From the NCBI GenBank assembly GCA_037447655.1, contig JBBHKE010001179.1:5001-69000 (forward strand): a stretch of 64,000 bases of DNA, written 5' to 3'. Below the pieces are notes generated by a model. It was not told where the DNA came from, searched no databases, and worked only from the letters and a program-made list of their open reading frames with translations. The DNA comes from Zygnema cylindricum. Taxonomy: Eukaryota; Streptophyta; Zygnematophyceae; Zygnematales; Zygnemataceae. The position numbers and the translations under genes were made by a program. Shown here piece after piece: positions 23,588 through 34,493 of the stretch (position 1 is the first letter of the stretch; each line of letters opens with the position of its first letter).

Positions 23588-25880
23588 TCAACTGGACATT
23601 ACACTTCTATTTTTTTTAATTTTTTTTTTAAGATTTCTTTGACCGGTTTCCATTGTTTTGCAAATTTATCATCACCTCCGGATCAAACACTCCCTTCCGA
23701 ACCACAAACCAAAGCTCTCACCGGGCCAGAATGTGCTTCCAAAACTGTCACACCTATGGGATTTCCCCATGTTTCTTTCCATCCTCGAATACTTCCCTCC
23801 TCTCTTCCCGACCACAAATTCCTTTCCTCATCTAAAAGTAAAGAAGAAATACTCGTCAGATGTCCTTCCCATTCGTTAACAAACTCGCCATCCAAATCCC
23901 AACAAAACATTTTTCCATCGTGTCGTCCTCCCCAGAGAAAATCATTTGCCATAAGCGAAGAAACAAATATTGTTGACTCACCTGGAAATGTTTTTGATTC
24001 TCTCCTTCTTTTTTCTTTATTTTTTTGTCTTAAATTTTCCCTCGATCTCCAACGTATAATTGTTCCATCCTCACAAGACCACAGTTGATTTCTCACATCT
24101 TTGCAAAAAGAAGTAAGAGGAGTCTTTTGAATAGGAGATCTCCATTCATTTTGAATTTTAAATTCCTCATAACTTCCACTGTGAAATATTTGAAAGACAA
24201 GCCAAACAGCATTGGTTCCTTTCTAATGCTATAATTGGACCTTGGATACAACTCCTTGTTTCAACTTGAGATTTTAGAACCACTTATTTAACAACAATAA
24301 CAACTCTTGCCTTCAAATAACAATAATTTTTCACTATTATAACCAACCCAAAGTTGTCCCAAATGGTAAGCGAGAGCGGCCACAACACTATTTTGTCTTT
24401 TTGCAAAAATTCCTTCGTATCTCTTTTCCAATGAGAAAGATAATCTCCACATATCAAAATATTGCCGTTGCCGGTCAGGATTAAATCATGAATACCAGGC
24501 AATCATCTTCGTGAATAGGCAATCATCTTCGTGAATAACCAACAACAGAAAAAGACAAAGAAAAAGTGGATTAGTAGTTGATGGTGAGTAAAAGTTCTAG
24601 GGGATACCCGATTTTCGCGGCAATGAACTATCCGAGGCGATATGTGACATCATTCAATATTGATCTTAGATGATAAGCGACTTCAATATGCGGATTCGAT
24701 TTCAGTGACGATTGGTGACATGTTGTCACACAGGCTGATCCACCGCGGGAAAACCGGTGAACAGACGAATATGTCACGGCACTTAAAAATGACATATAAT
24801 TTAGTTTTAGCCTGGTACACCGTGAATCGCTATTAATGTTAATGTTTTTTTTGTCACTTAAAGCATCTATTTCCGTACATATCGGATTTTGAATCTGATG
24901 GTTGTAATTTAAAGGTAACATTCTCAGGTTCCGATTGGCGGTTTCAAATTAAAAAAAACCGGACAATTGTGTACGGAGAAAAGATGTTTTAGGTGGCGAA
25001 AAAATAATTTACACCAATAGCGATTCACGGTGTAGTGACCTCACATGTACACGTGTCATTGCTTTAATTATTGAACGAACATTAGAGCAGAGTAAAAATC
25101 AATAATTCTATTGAAGGCTTAGAGCATCAAAAATAATTTTAATAATTTTCTTTCATAGGCAATTCTTCCAAATACAAAAGGAAATATGGCAAATCACCTT
25201 TGAGCTGGCCACTTTCACTTCCTTATAAGTCGAGATTCCGAGACTCTTTCCTTTTAACTCTTTTAGTAGCAAATCCATCGCCTCACATATTTTTGTAATT
25301 TGAATTTTATTTTATTTATCTCTGTTTCCATGTCCATACCATTCTCCGAAGCTATTTGCAACTGATTCTTTTCCATATTTTTTTGCAAGCTGAAAATTTT
25401 CTTCTTTTGAACAAAATATAATGTGGTAAAGTATTTTGGTTGTAAAGGAATCCGATTGTTCTGTATCGCAGATTCTATCATTTTTTCGGACATTTTAAGA
25501 GGATCCAAGAATGTACATAAACTCATCAAGTCATTTTTACTCGCGGTTGGATATGGCTCGAACAAAGAATCTACCACACTATATATTGTGTCACAGTTTT
25601 TCCTCGCTTTAGAAGGAATGGATTCAATTAGTGTTATACAGTCTTCAAATTCATAATCTTCTTTGTGTAAAACTGCCCACAAGAGGTAATTGTCGAGAAG
25701 AGTTACCAACTGTTTTTGATTCTGGGAAGGTTCTTCATCGTCATTTTGATCCGAAAAAATTTGAAAATGGAGCGAGACGAGATTTAAAATGGATTTATTT
25801 GTCAAACCTTGTATTTCTGTTAGTGTCCGTTCGTCGATATTTTTACTAGAAAGTTGAGAGAAAGAAAAGGGTGCCATCAT
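23588..25880 (-). pseudogene. NPH3-WD40 gene, copy 1 (disabled)
   Basis: The first exon (25880 to about 25200) begins MMAPFSFSQLSS and reads as the C-terminal half of an NPH3 domain. It has QGLTNKSILNLVSRHFQSF-like sequence, then LVTLLDNYLLWAV, TLIESIPSKARKNCDTIYS, LDPLKMSEKMIESAIQNNR and IPLQPKYFTTLYFVQ. These correspond to NPH3 blocks LVD-YL, F-LAE-P--AR--D-LYRAID, C-KLS-EA--HAAQN and LPL--V-QVLFFEQ. The propeller (to 23588) holds WD-like blades such as LWGGRHDGKMFCWDLDGE and LWSGREEGSIRGWKE. Lesions: loss of the propeller exon start (replaced by a tandem AGGCAATCATCTTCGTGAAT), a 1-bp deletion near 24410, and TGA for TGG at about 23690. A short TIR element (24815-25035) sits in the intron. 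The NPH3 exon itself is open. Confidence 0.75.
24815..25035. mobile_element. ~220-bp TIR element, TACACCG family, in the copy 1 intron
   Basis: TACACCGTGAATCGCTATT at the left is inverted as AATAGCGATTCACGGTGTA at the right, giving 19-bp perfect ends including flanking TA. Interior arms TTTTGTCACTTAAAGCATC and GATGTTTTAGGTGGCGAAAA pair imperfectly. It is absent from copies 2 and 4 at the matching intron. Confidence 0.9.
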
Positions 25881-26076
25881 AATTTTTTTTCGAATTTTAA
25901 AGCGACACTAAAAAAGAAATGGAAAAAAAAACTAAAGAACTAAAAACTGTTGTGAGAGTGATTGCTACGCCATGTTATAAACCTTTCTGAAAAGGTTTTT
26001 AACGACAGAAATCTTAAAGAATACTTTTTTCAACCTAAAAGATATGCCACAACAGGTCCAGAAGGTTACAATTAGT

Positions 26077-26216
26077 GTTGGGTATCGGGTAGATTCATAT
26101 CGCGATAATTTCGATATTCGATATATCGAATATCGATCGAGGAGGATCCTCGATATATCGTACCGAGACCAACACAAATCATCGCGATATATATCGCGAT
26201 ATATAGTATTTTTTAA
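26077..26216. repeat. TGTTGGGTATCG palindromic AT-rich segment
   Basis: It starts TAGTGTTGGGTATCGGG and contains nested palindromes of GATATTCGATATATCG and ATCGCGATATATATCGCGAT. It lies exactly where homology with the duplicate unit breaks, so it is probably an inserted element. Confidence 0.6.
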
Positions 26217-26397
26217 TTTTTTAATTTTTATTTTTTTTATATAATATGTTATTTTAGCGAGAAAGTCAAATTGTCTAATACGCCACGTACGCCGTGATTT
26301 TCGTTCCGTGACTTAAAGGTAGACGCCGCAAAATTTAACCGACAAAAAAGTACTAATTCTGAAATTCTAATAATTAATTATTTGGGGTATGGTTACA

Positions 26398-26407
26398 NNN
26401 NNNNNNN
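26398..26407. other. Assembly gap (10 N)
   Basis: Run of N of unknown true size. It truncates the 5' side of copia copy II. Confidence 1.
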
Positions 26408-26615
26408 CTGTGATGGTCTTCGACGTCTCAGTGGGTAAATTAAATCGTTTTCCGTTGGGTTTTTCATGGTGTGTTTACCGGTCAGTATACTGTGTTAAGA
26501 GTGAGCTCTAAGTGAGCTGTGTTGTAAGCCTAAGTGGCTTTTGTAGTACTGAGTATAAGCTGGTCAAAGTTGGCCATTTGTGTGGTACTTTTTGGGTTGC
26601 CTTTTGCTAAATTAA

Positions 26616-27374
26616 ATGGGTGACTCTGCAGCTTCTGGTAGTGTCCCTGTTGCTGCAGAGCAACAGGTTATTGTTGCTGTAAAGCAAAAGGTTATGGGCC
26701 CACAGCCAAGAGTACCTAGGTTTGATGGAGACAACTACTTATACAGGAGAGGAATCATGAAGCTCTACTTTGTCGAAAGGGAACTCATGAATGTGGTGGA
26801 TGGTTCTTTTGCCGAAACAGATCCTATGTGGAGCAAGAAGAATACACAGTTTGTCAGTGCACTCATACAAGCACTATCTTTGGAAATCGGAACGGCACAC
26901 ATTCAGATGGACAATGGGAAAGAAATTTGGAGATCCTTGGAAGATATGTATCAACTGAGGAATGTTCAGCGACAAATGATAACTGCTACAAGTATTTTTG
27001 AGTGTAAGTACAATGGTGGTTGCATCTCAGATTATTGTTATGGTCTTAGGAAGTTGTTTTAAGAAAATGCATGCTCAAGAGGTGTTTTTCTAGCTGCACA
27101 GCAAGCCATGTTGTTTATGAGAGGTTTACTTGAGGAATACAAAGGGGCCTCAAATGCACTAAAGAAAATAGATCAGTCATCTTGGAACCTAACAATGGCA
27201 ATCCAGCTAGTGTTAGAAAACAAATCTACTAATCTAGCAATAAAAAGAAGCAAAACAGGTCAATTATTAAACACTCAGTTTCACAATAGAAATCAGTATC
27301 AGACATGTCGATCAACTAACAACCCATGGGCCTATTTTTACTGTTTTAACAAGGATTATTTGGTACGAGAATGA
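26616..27374 (+). pseudogene. copia copy II gag with LTR-encoded start
   Basis: The frame starts MGDSAASGSVPVAAEQQVIV at 26616, 50 bases inside the 5' LTR. It runs without a stop through the LTR end (26665) and primer site (26690-26703) into gag (RVPRFDGDNYLYRRGIMKLY, ELMNVVDGSFAETDP). A TAA at 27060-27062 interrupts it, and the frame resumes at 27108. The zinc knuckle CFNKDYLVRE follows a Cys-to-Tyr change, so its first Cys is lost. A TGA at 27372-27374 splits it again. Confidence 0.85.
26690..26703 (+). promoter_or_regulatory. Primer binding site, initiator-Met tRNA anticodon-arm type
   Basis: GGTTATGGGCCCAC, all 14 bases complementary to the anticodon arm of plant initiator tRNA-Met as I know it. 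It is separated from the LTR end by a short imperfect duplication of GTTGCTGCAGAGCAACAGG; in copy I the equivalent motif abuts the LTR. Confidence 0.7.
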
Positions 27375-27380
27375 TCATTT

Positions 27381-27749
27381 TTGAAAAAGGACACTTTGAC
27401 AAGAAACTTTCGCGAAGGATGGAACAACAACCGGCGTCCTCCCGACAAAGGAAAACCCTATAAACAACCAGAAAAGGCATCCGCTTTTTCTGCCGAAATG
27501 GAGAATGTCTTAGAGGAACGAGGAGACAAAGGTGACAAACATATCAGCAATTTTCCACTTGTGACAGGAAAGGAAATGTTTGCAATGACAAGTGCAAGAT
27601 TTGGACCAAAAGAGAACACATGGATTATGGACACTGAAGCATCTGCTCACATGTGCGGCGACAGGAAGCTTTTCGAAACTCTCGAGCCAATCTCAACACA
27701 AAATATCTACTATGCTGATGACTGTTATGTAGTTGAAAGCTCGAAATGA
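27381..27749 (+). pseudogene. copia copy II protease region
   Basis: In frame with gag. The protease signature reads WIMDTEASAHMC, so the catalytic DTG is DTE here and the copy is likely inactive. The frame ends at a TGA just after VVESSK. Confidence 0.8.
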
Positions 27750-28690
27750 AAGGTGAATCTTAAACTCAAAATAGAGGGTCAGACAGTAGACAGGACCTTG
27801 AATGATGTGTTATATATTCCAGAATTCAGTAAAAACTTGTTTAGCACATCTTTGGTGGAGACCAAAGGATTTGAAGTAAGTCTTAAGCATGGAAAATAAG
27901 TAGTTAGTATGGATTTGTTGCAACTGTTGGAACTAGAGGAGAAAATATGATATATAGGCTTGATCTTGCTGAAGAATTTAATAGAAAGAAGGTTCTCTAC
28001 TCGGTTGTAACAAATGATAATGATCTATGGCATAAAAGACTGGGCATGTTCATCGAGAAAGGTTAGGGAAAATAGTGAAAAATGATATAGTCAAAGGAGT
28101 AAATTTATCTCAAGATAAGTCAAACGAACTATATGATGGATGTGCTCTAGGAAAGATTCACAAATTACCATTTCTTGTTAAAAGTGGTCACAGAGCTAAA
28201 AGAGAATTAGAAGTAATACATTCAGATGTTTAGTCTTCCAAAATATCCTCTATGGGGGGAGTCCGATATATGCTTACATTAACGGATATTTTTCAAGATA
28301 TACCAAGGTGTACTTTCTGTAAAGAAAAAGTGAAGTTTTTGAATGCTTTCGAGAATATAAAGTCTGGAGCGAAAAGATACATAGAGTTCCCATTTTAAAT
28401 ATCAGATCCAATACGGGGGAGAATACGTCTCACATGTGTTTTCGTACTTTTTCAAAAAACATGGAATTTCCCACCAACTAACAGTTCCATACTCAACTGA
28501 ACAAAATGGAGTTGCGGAAAGATTAAATAGAACACTAGTAGAGTGTGCTCGGACTATATTGGCAGATAAAGGAGTAAGTGTGAAATATTGGGCAGAGGCC
28601 TTAAATTGTGCTGTATATATTAAAAATAGACTAGAAAGTAAAGCAACACCAAGAAAGACACCTTATGAACTTTAGACAAAAGAGAAACCG
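27750..28690 (+). pseudogene. copia copy II integrase
   Basis: The zinc-finger part (WHKRLG, CALGKIHKLPF) and the D-D-E core are recognisable but frameshifted. The last block is open at 28436-28675 (TVPYSTEQNGVAERLNRTLV; KYWAEALNCAVYIKNRLESK). The second-Asp block lost a base (ATCAGATCCAATACGGGGG against RSDNGGE). The first-Asp block is followed by TAG for TGG. Confidence 0.8.
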
Positions 28691-29279
28691 GATGTTAGTC
28701 ATTTTAGAGTATTTTGCAGTAAAGTTTTTATACTTAACAACGATCCAAGTAGATGGAAAATGGAGCCAAAGGAATGCCTCGCATCCTACTAGGATATGAT
28801 AATAATGCTAAAGGATATAGAGTCAACATATCAAGCACCAACCAAATTAGAGTTGCTAGAAACATCCTTGTGAAAGATGAGTGAGATCCACTGGATGTAT
28901 TTGCACTAACACCTGAACAAAGAAACAAAAGGGAGATGGAATACGTGGTCCTTGACGAAGTAATACAAGTGAACAACCAGCAAACTATTACTCCTAACAC
29001 GGAAACAACGGCAACCCCTCAGACAAAAACGAATGAATTGCCTCAGACGTAAACGAATGGATCCACGGAACACAAGTTTGATAACTTTGTCCCATTGACA
29101 AGACTTCCAATGAGAGATCCCTCGATTCCAACGTCAAATTTTCCAAGGGGAAAAGGACTAGCACAAGAGAGAAAAGGATAAGTTTGAGACTAAAGGATTC
29201 AACGAAAATGTATGCACACTCGGCCGCATCCGACTGACCCTTAACCATTCAAGAAGCATTTTCTGTACCAGAAAAAGAA

Positions 29280-29990
29280 CATTGGATTGAAGCTGCGAAT
29301 GACGAAATGAAATCAATTATGGCGGCTCAAACTTCGGAATTGGTTGAACTACCACCACATCGAAAAGCCATTGGAAGTAAGACGGTATTTAAGGTAAAAT
29401 TAAATCCATATAATACGATTGAAAGATATAAAGCTAGGCTAGTTGCTAAAGGTTATAATCAAAAAGAAGGAATTGACTTTGAAGAAACGTTTTCACCGGT
29501 AGTCTGATTTCCCACTATCAAAATTCAGCTTACCTTCGCAGCTATAGAAGATATGGAAATTCATCAGATGAATGTTAAAATAACCTTCCTACACGGGGAA
29601 TTAGAGGAGGTTATCTATATGAAGCAACCAGAAATGTACGAAGAAATAGGAAAAGAAAACCTTGTCTATAAATTACTAAATTCATTATATGGATTGAAAC
29701 AGGCCCCACGTCAGTGGAACCTTAAATTAGATGAATTCCTTACTAAGTTAGGATTTGTCAGAATTAGCTCAGAGCATTTGTCTACATTATGGAAGGAGAT
29801 GAAGGGGTGATTTACATTATGGTATATGTAGATGATCTGCTCATAATGAGCAAATCATTAACAGAAATAAACAAAGTAAAGAAGGGCTTGAATACTAGGT
29901 ATGAAATGAAAGAATTAGGAGAAGCAAAATACATCTTAGGAATTCAGGTGTATAGAGATAGACAAAACAAAATAATCAGGTTGACATAAA
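29280..29990 (+). pseudogene. copia copy II reverse transcriptase
   Basis: RVT_2 domain: [32 protein letters not shown] (then TGA), MEIHQMNVKITFLHGELEEV, LLNSLYGLKQAPRQWNLKLD. The YVDD active site is at 29824-29835, in the frame VIYIMVYVDDLLIMSKSLTE. It is better preserved than copy I but has a stop at 29505-29507 and a frameshift near 29785. Confidence 0.85.
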
Positions 29991-30339
29991 AGGAAGCCAT
30001 AGGGAACATGTTAGAAAGATTTGAAAAGTTAGATGCAAAAAATTGTTCAACGCCGATGGAAAACAGACAAGAATTTGAAGGACTAGAAATTTCCTTCACA
30101 GTATTAATAAGAGATGAGTAAAAAGAAAAAAATTTGAGTAATATTCTTTATTGGCAAATAGTTGGTAGCCTAATTTATTTTATGAATTGTACTCGTCCTG
30201 ACATTGCTGCTTTAGGACTACCAAGCCTGCTGCTTTAGGACTATCTAGCAGAAGTCTACAGAATCCAAAAAAGGCAGATTAGGATGCTGCAAAAAGAGTT
30301 CTAAAATATCTATTAGGGACAAGAAATTTATATCTAAAC

Positions 30340-30867
30340 TTAGGAGGAACAGAAGTCAAGATCAACACCTGGAGCGACGCCAGCTATGGCGACGCCAGCT
30401 ATGGCGACGCCAGCTATGGCGACATATCAAGCAGAAGATCGAGAACCATATATGTGTTGCAGATTGGGACAGGAACGTGTTGTTGGAGTAGCAAACTCTA
30501 AAAGGTCACAACTCAATCAACGATAGAAGCTGAATATATGGCAGCAAGCGCCGCGGTAAAAGAGTTATTGTGGGTTATATCAATTTTGCAAGAGTAAGGA
30601 TTCATGCGGAACGAGGCACAAGTTGTCTGGTGTGACAAAATGGCAACCATATCTATCGCATCCAAACCAAGTCACCATTTCAAGAGCAAACATATGGATA
30701 TACGGCTGCATTTTGTTAGGGAAAAAGCTTTTGCTAAAATCATAAAACTCCAATACCTGCCAGATTCCAAGATGGTTGCTGACTTGCTAACAAAGGCATT
30801 GCCCGCTCCAAAATTAATATATTGCAGGAAAGCTTGTGGTCTAAGTGACCAAGAGTCCAAAGTTTAG
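30340..30867 (+). pseudogene. copia copy II RNase H with DASYG triplication
   Basis: The RNase H first-Asp loop contains three exact copies of a 15-bp unit (30376-30420). It reads as DASYG three times in frame, then GDISSRRSR. Downstream, AQVVWCDKMATISIASKPSHH, KSKHMDIRLHFVREKAFAKI and LPDSKMVADLLTKALPAPKL form an open C-terminus from 30604 to 30867. A TAA at about 30597 and TAG for TGG near 30526 break it. Confidence 0.85.
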
Positions 30868-30876
30868 GGGGAGTAT

Positions 30877-31649
30877 TGTTTTAGAAAACTATGGACTCTC
30901 AGCGATAAATAATCTCGTCGTTGGAGTAGCGATGACCAGCGACGAAACAATTTTACCGACGTAACAAGAATTCCACGCGAAGAAGAATTTCATGCGCATG
31001 AAATAAAACACTAAGTTACGGTTGAGAGTCAATGCAAATTTTACAGACTGATCGGCGAACAAATACCTTATTGGTGTAGAAAAAGTCGGTGGTAAACTTA
31101 CCACCAAGTATGCTCTTTTGTTGTGCGTAGTAGTGCTTAGTAGTGCTTAAAATAGTATTGTACAATTTTTGCGTAAGTGACAAACCAGGGTTATCTGTAG
31201 CAGGAGATTGTACTCTAGATTAATTGTACCAGATAGTGGAACCGACTCTAGATTAATTTTACCTGATAGTGGAACCGACAGTACGATAGTGCGCCCACAG
31301 TGATCTTATTGGTAGTTAGATAATTAGATAGGCGTAGTGGTATAAATTAGGACTTAGACATTTGGAAAATTAACTTGTAAAAGTTCACTAAGTAAAGTGA
31401 CATTTAAGTCTGTCTTTGGTTACATGTCACTTTGTGACTGATCAGAGTTTGTGCTTCAAACTCTGTCAGTATATTGTGTTAAGTGTGAGCTCTAAGTGAG
31501 CTGTGTTGTAAGCCTAAGTGGCTTTTGTAGTACTAAGTATATGCTGGTCAAAGTTGGCCATTTGTGTGGTACTATTTGGGTTGCCTTTTGCTAAATTAAA
31601 TGGGTGACTCTGCAGCTTCTGGTAGTGTCCTTGTTGCTACAGAGCAACA
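30877..31649 (+). repeat. 3' LTR of copia copy II
   Basis: TGTTTTAGAAAACTATGG to GAGCAACA, 773 bp. It is longer than copy I through a short internal tandem duplication of the TCTAGATTAATT...GTGGAACCGAC segment (31214-31280). It is followed by TTGAC. Confidence 0.9.
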
Positions 31650-34493
31650 TTGACAGTTTGCAAAAAACGGTCGGCTAAGGGCTGTGCCCATGTAGCCTAA
31701 ATTTTGAAGCGTTACTTTTTATTTCCGTGATTATTCTCCGTACTATTGTACTTTGTACTTTGCAAAGGGTTCAATGTGCCAAAATGATATCATTACTTTG
31801 AAATGTGACTGTTCTAGGCGTGGGTAAAAATTGTGACGGTTGTAGATGACTACAAATCTTGCTACAATTTGTGACGTTTGCATAAATAGCGTCGATTCGA
31901 AACGTTTAGGTTTTTGTGGCAATATAGATATTTAGGGTTTTATGACATTGTGGCGTCATGCTCATAACGTTGACGTCACTAGTACCAAAAATTTCAGCCG
32001 TGGCTTCTCTATTTTTTTTTGTTTTTCTCATTCGATTTGCCATCAAACTACGCCCAAAGGTCGTCAATCTTTAATTTTTTTTTTTTTTTTCATTTGACAT
32101 CAATTGTCGTGTTTCTTTTGAGGAAGAGGGGGAGAGGAGCGGGAGTGTGAGAGGAAGGTAGAGAGGCAACATCGGAGTAGACTTTTGCGAAAGGACCCAT
32201 AAATAAAAACAAGGTTCTAAGACCCTTGCTATGTTTTTTTCCTTACATGTCCATGACGAGTAGGACTAAATTAGCGTATACCCTACCTTGTGCAATAATG
32301 TTTATATTCGTGTGAAAAGTGCTTCGAACGGTGGAATCTTTTCTAGTTGCAAGTTCAATTTTGGAGGGAAAAGACTGAGAAAAAACCATAAAGATGCCAA
32401 AAAATATAACGCATTTTCGTAAAAAGTTCAAAATCCGTACGATTGGTACCTCGATGGAAAAACCCTTACTCTAACACATGGGTACACAACCTTAGTGGAC
32501 CCGTAAGCACGTTTGCCCCGAAATCCATTTGGTAGGTGAGAAACGACAAAAATGTTATTGCCGACGTAACTTAAAAACGTCGAAGTCCTCTTCAGAAGAT
32601 GTCGGTTGTGGTCCGATCATATGTGACCTTGTCACACCACACGATCAATCAATGGAAAAAAACCAAAAACGGAAAATAAAGGTACGATTCCATGCAGCCA
32701 ACTACGGGTTCTTTTTTGCCATTTTGCTTTTAAAATAAGCGCCATACTGCTAAAGTTTGCAACCGTACGAAGAAATCCCAAAATTGTAGAGTACAATTTG
32801 CGTCATCGTTGAACTTAGGATCTACGGTAAATTGTCGTTTTGTGTTTTGCGGCCTATTGTCAAGTCATCTTCAAACTTATCTTAAAGCACATAGGTGATA
32901 TGTTTTAAATAAAATGAAACCACTTTGACAAAAATGAAAACTTATTCCCACGTGTGAAAAGTTTTCACAAGTTTTTGACGTCAAAAAAATGTACATGGCT
33001 GTTTGTTTTTGTCCGCTTGCATCTTGTACGTCTTTTATTTGCAGGGGTCTCGATGCTGCAGTGTTATTTCACGGAAAGGTGAAAAGCCTGCGAAGTCATG
33101 GCGGCATGGCGGCCGGGCAGGAGAGGTTTACGCCAAGGCATGTTGTCGGTTGTAAGGCTGTACGTCTACGATGTCACGCAAAGACATGCGACATACCAAA
33201 TCGTTTCAAAAATTACACACTGAGCCATTCACTATGGAATGCTGATTAGGAAGCCTTTAAGGCATTCTTGTAGTTTTTGGGGTGTTATTGTGAGTGGTGA
33301 GGGGTAAAGAAGGAGAGAGGGGAAGGAGGGGAGGGAGGGAAGGGAGTGGCGAGAGGGGAGAGAGGGGAGGGAGGGGAGGGAGGGGAAAGAGGGGAAGGGG
33401 AGAGGAAAGAGAAAGGAAGGGACGCTCGGAATCAAATATGTTAAATTATTGAAAATAAATCGACAAGAGAAAAGGACAAAAATCACGTATTGAAAAAAAT
33501 AGAAAAACTTGCACCAGACTCGCACCAAGAGGGGTGGATTCGCACCAAGGGGCGGACTCACATCCAGGAGGACTTGGACCAAAAAATCGTTGTTTATTTA
33601 TAAAAATTGAACATTGATAACTTCCATTTATTCCCAATTTTTTTCAAAAATATCAGTATATTGACATAACTTTTTTATAACACTTGTTTTGAAGGTTTTT
33701 CGAAGGTTTTTCAGGGTTTTTGAAGGTTTTTTTAGTGTTTTTAGGGTTTTTTAGTAATTGACATATTAAACACAAAAATTGCAAATACCTATCGCCTAAA
33801 TTTAAAAAATTGACGAATAATTTTTAGTTGTAAAGTTTTATTTTACAAATCTCTACAAATTTACAAACAAGGAAAATCCATCCACATTTGAGATTATGGT
33901 AAATCCCAAAATATTCTGTATTTGAAAAAGGCAAAATTGTTACAAAAAAAGATTCTAATCCACCAAGAAAATGTCAAAAAAAAATAACTATACATCAAAC
34001 TAAGACATGCATTAAAAATCAAGTGAAACTTGCAATCGAAAATTCAATGCCTTCTCTCTAACAAACATTTCCAAATGTTTTTCTATCTATCTTTACTTCA
34101 TTAGACATCACTGTATCTGTAGTTTTGTACGTTTTTTTTAGTCGGTGACAAATAGGAAAGTGCATCCCAAATCTACTTAAATATGGACATGATTTCTTCG
34201 AACATTTATTTCATTTTCATTTTCTTTAACTTGGTTCCGTTTTTTCAAGAAATTATATATAATTCTTGGTTTCCACAAGGAGTCACAGGCACAGATGTAT
34301 TTAACTATTTATATATAACTAAACAACTGGAAATTGCAACCAAATCCTAAAATCCTCATCTATCTGACTATCATCTATCCGAAATGTGTAGTATCAATAT
34401 AAAGGTTTAATTCAACATTATACATCATTTTTCTGTGACTATTTACACTGTTTCTTGTCGATCCCACTAGGAAAGCTCGATTGTAAATTTTCT

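Larger units (their letters stand above)
20792..26076. repeat. Segmental duplication, unit 1
   Basis: Collinear with about 31650-36945: TIR element, GTCCCCATGT-family interior, (GGGA)n tract, a 3' flank and an NPH3-WD40 gene copy. Reading side by side, 21250-23383 is almost identical to 32125-34255. The sequence left of it shows more differences, and right of 23383 divergence rises abruptly. Homology ends at 26076, where a TGTTGGGTATCG-type palindromic segment begins. Confidence 0.85.
26482..31649 (+). mobile_element. Ty1/copia LTR retrotransposon, copy II (5' truncated)
   Basis: The partial 5' LTR starts at about 26482 (CAGTATACTGTGTTAAG), next to unrelated sequence and the assembly gap. 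It ends at 26665 in GAGCAACA. The 3' LTR is 30877-31649 (773 bp). Gag, protease, integrase, RT and RNase H are collinear with copy I but carry mostly different stops and frameshifts, so the two copies have decayed independently. Confidence 0.95.
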
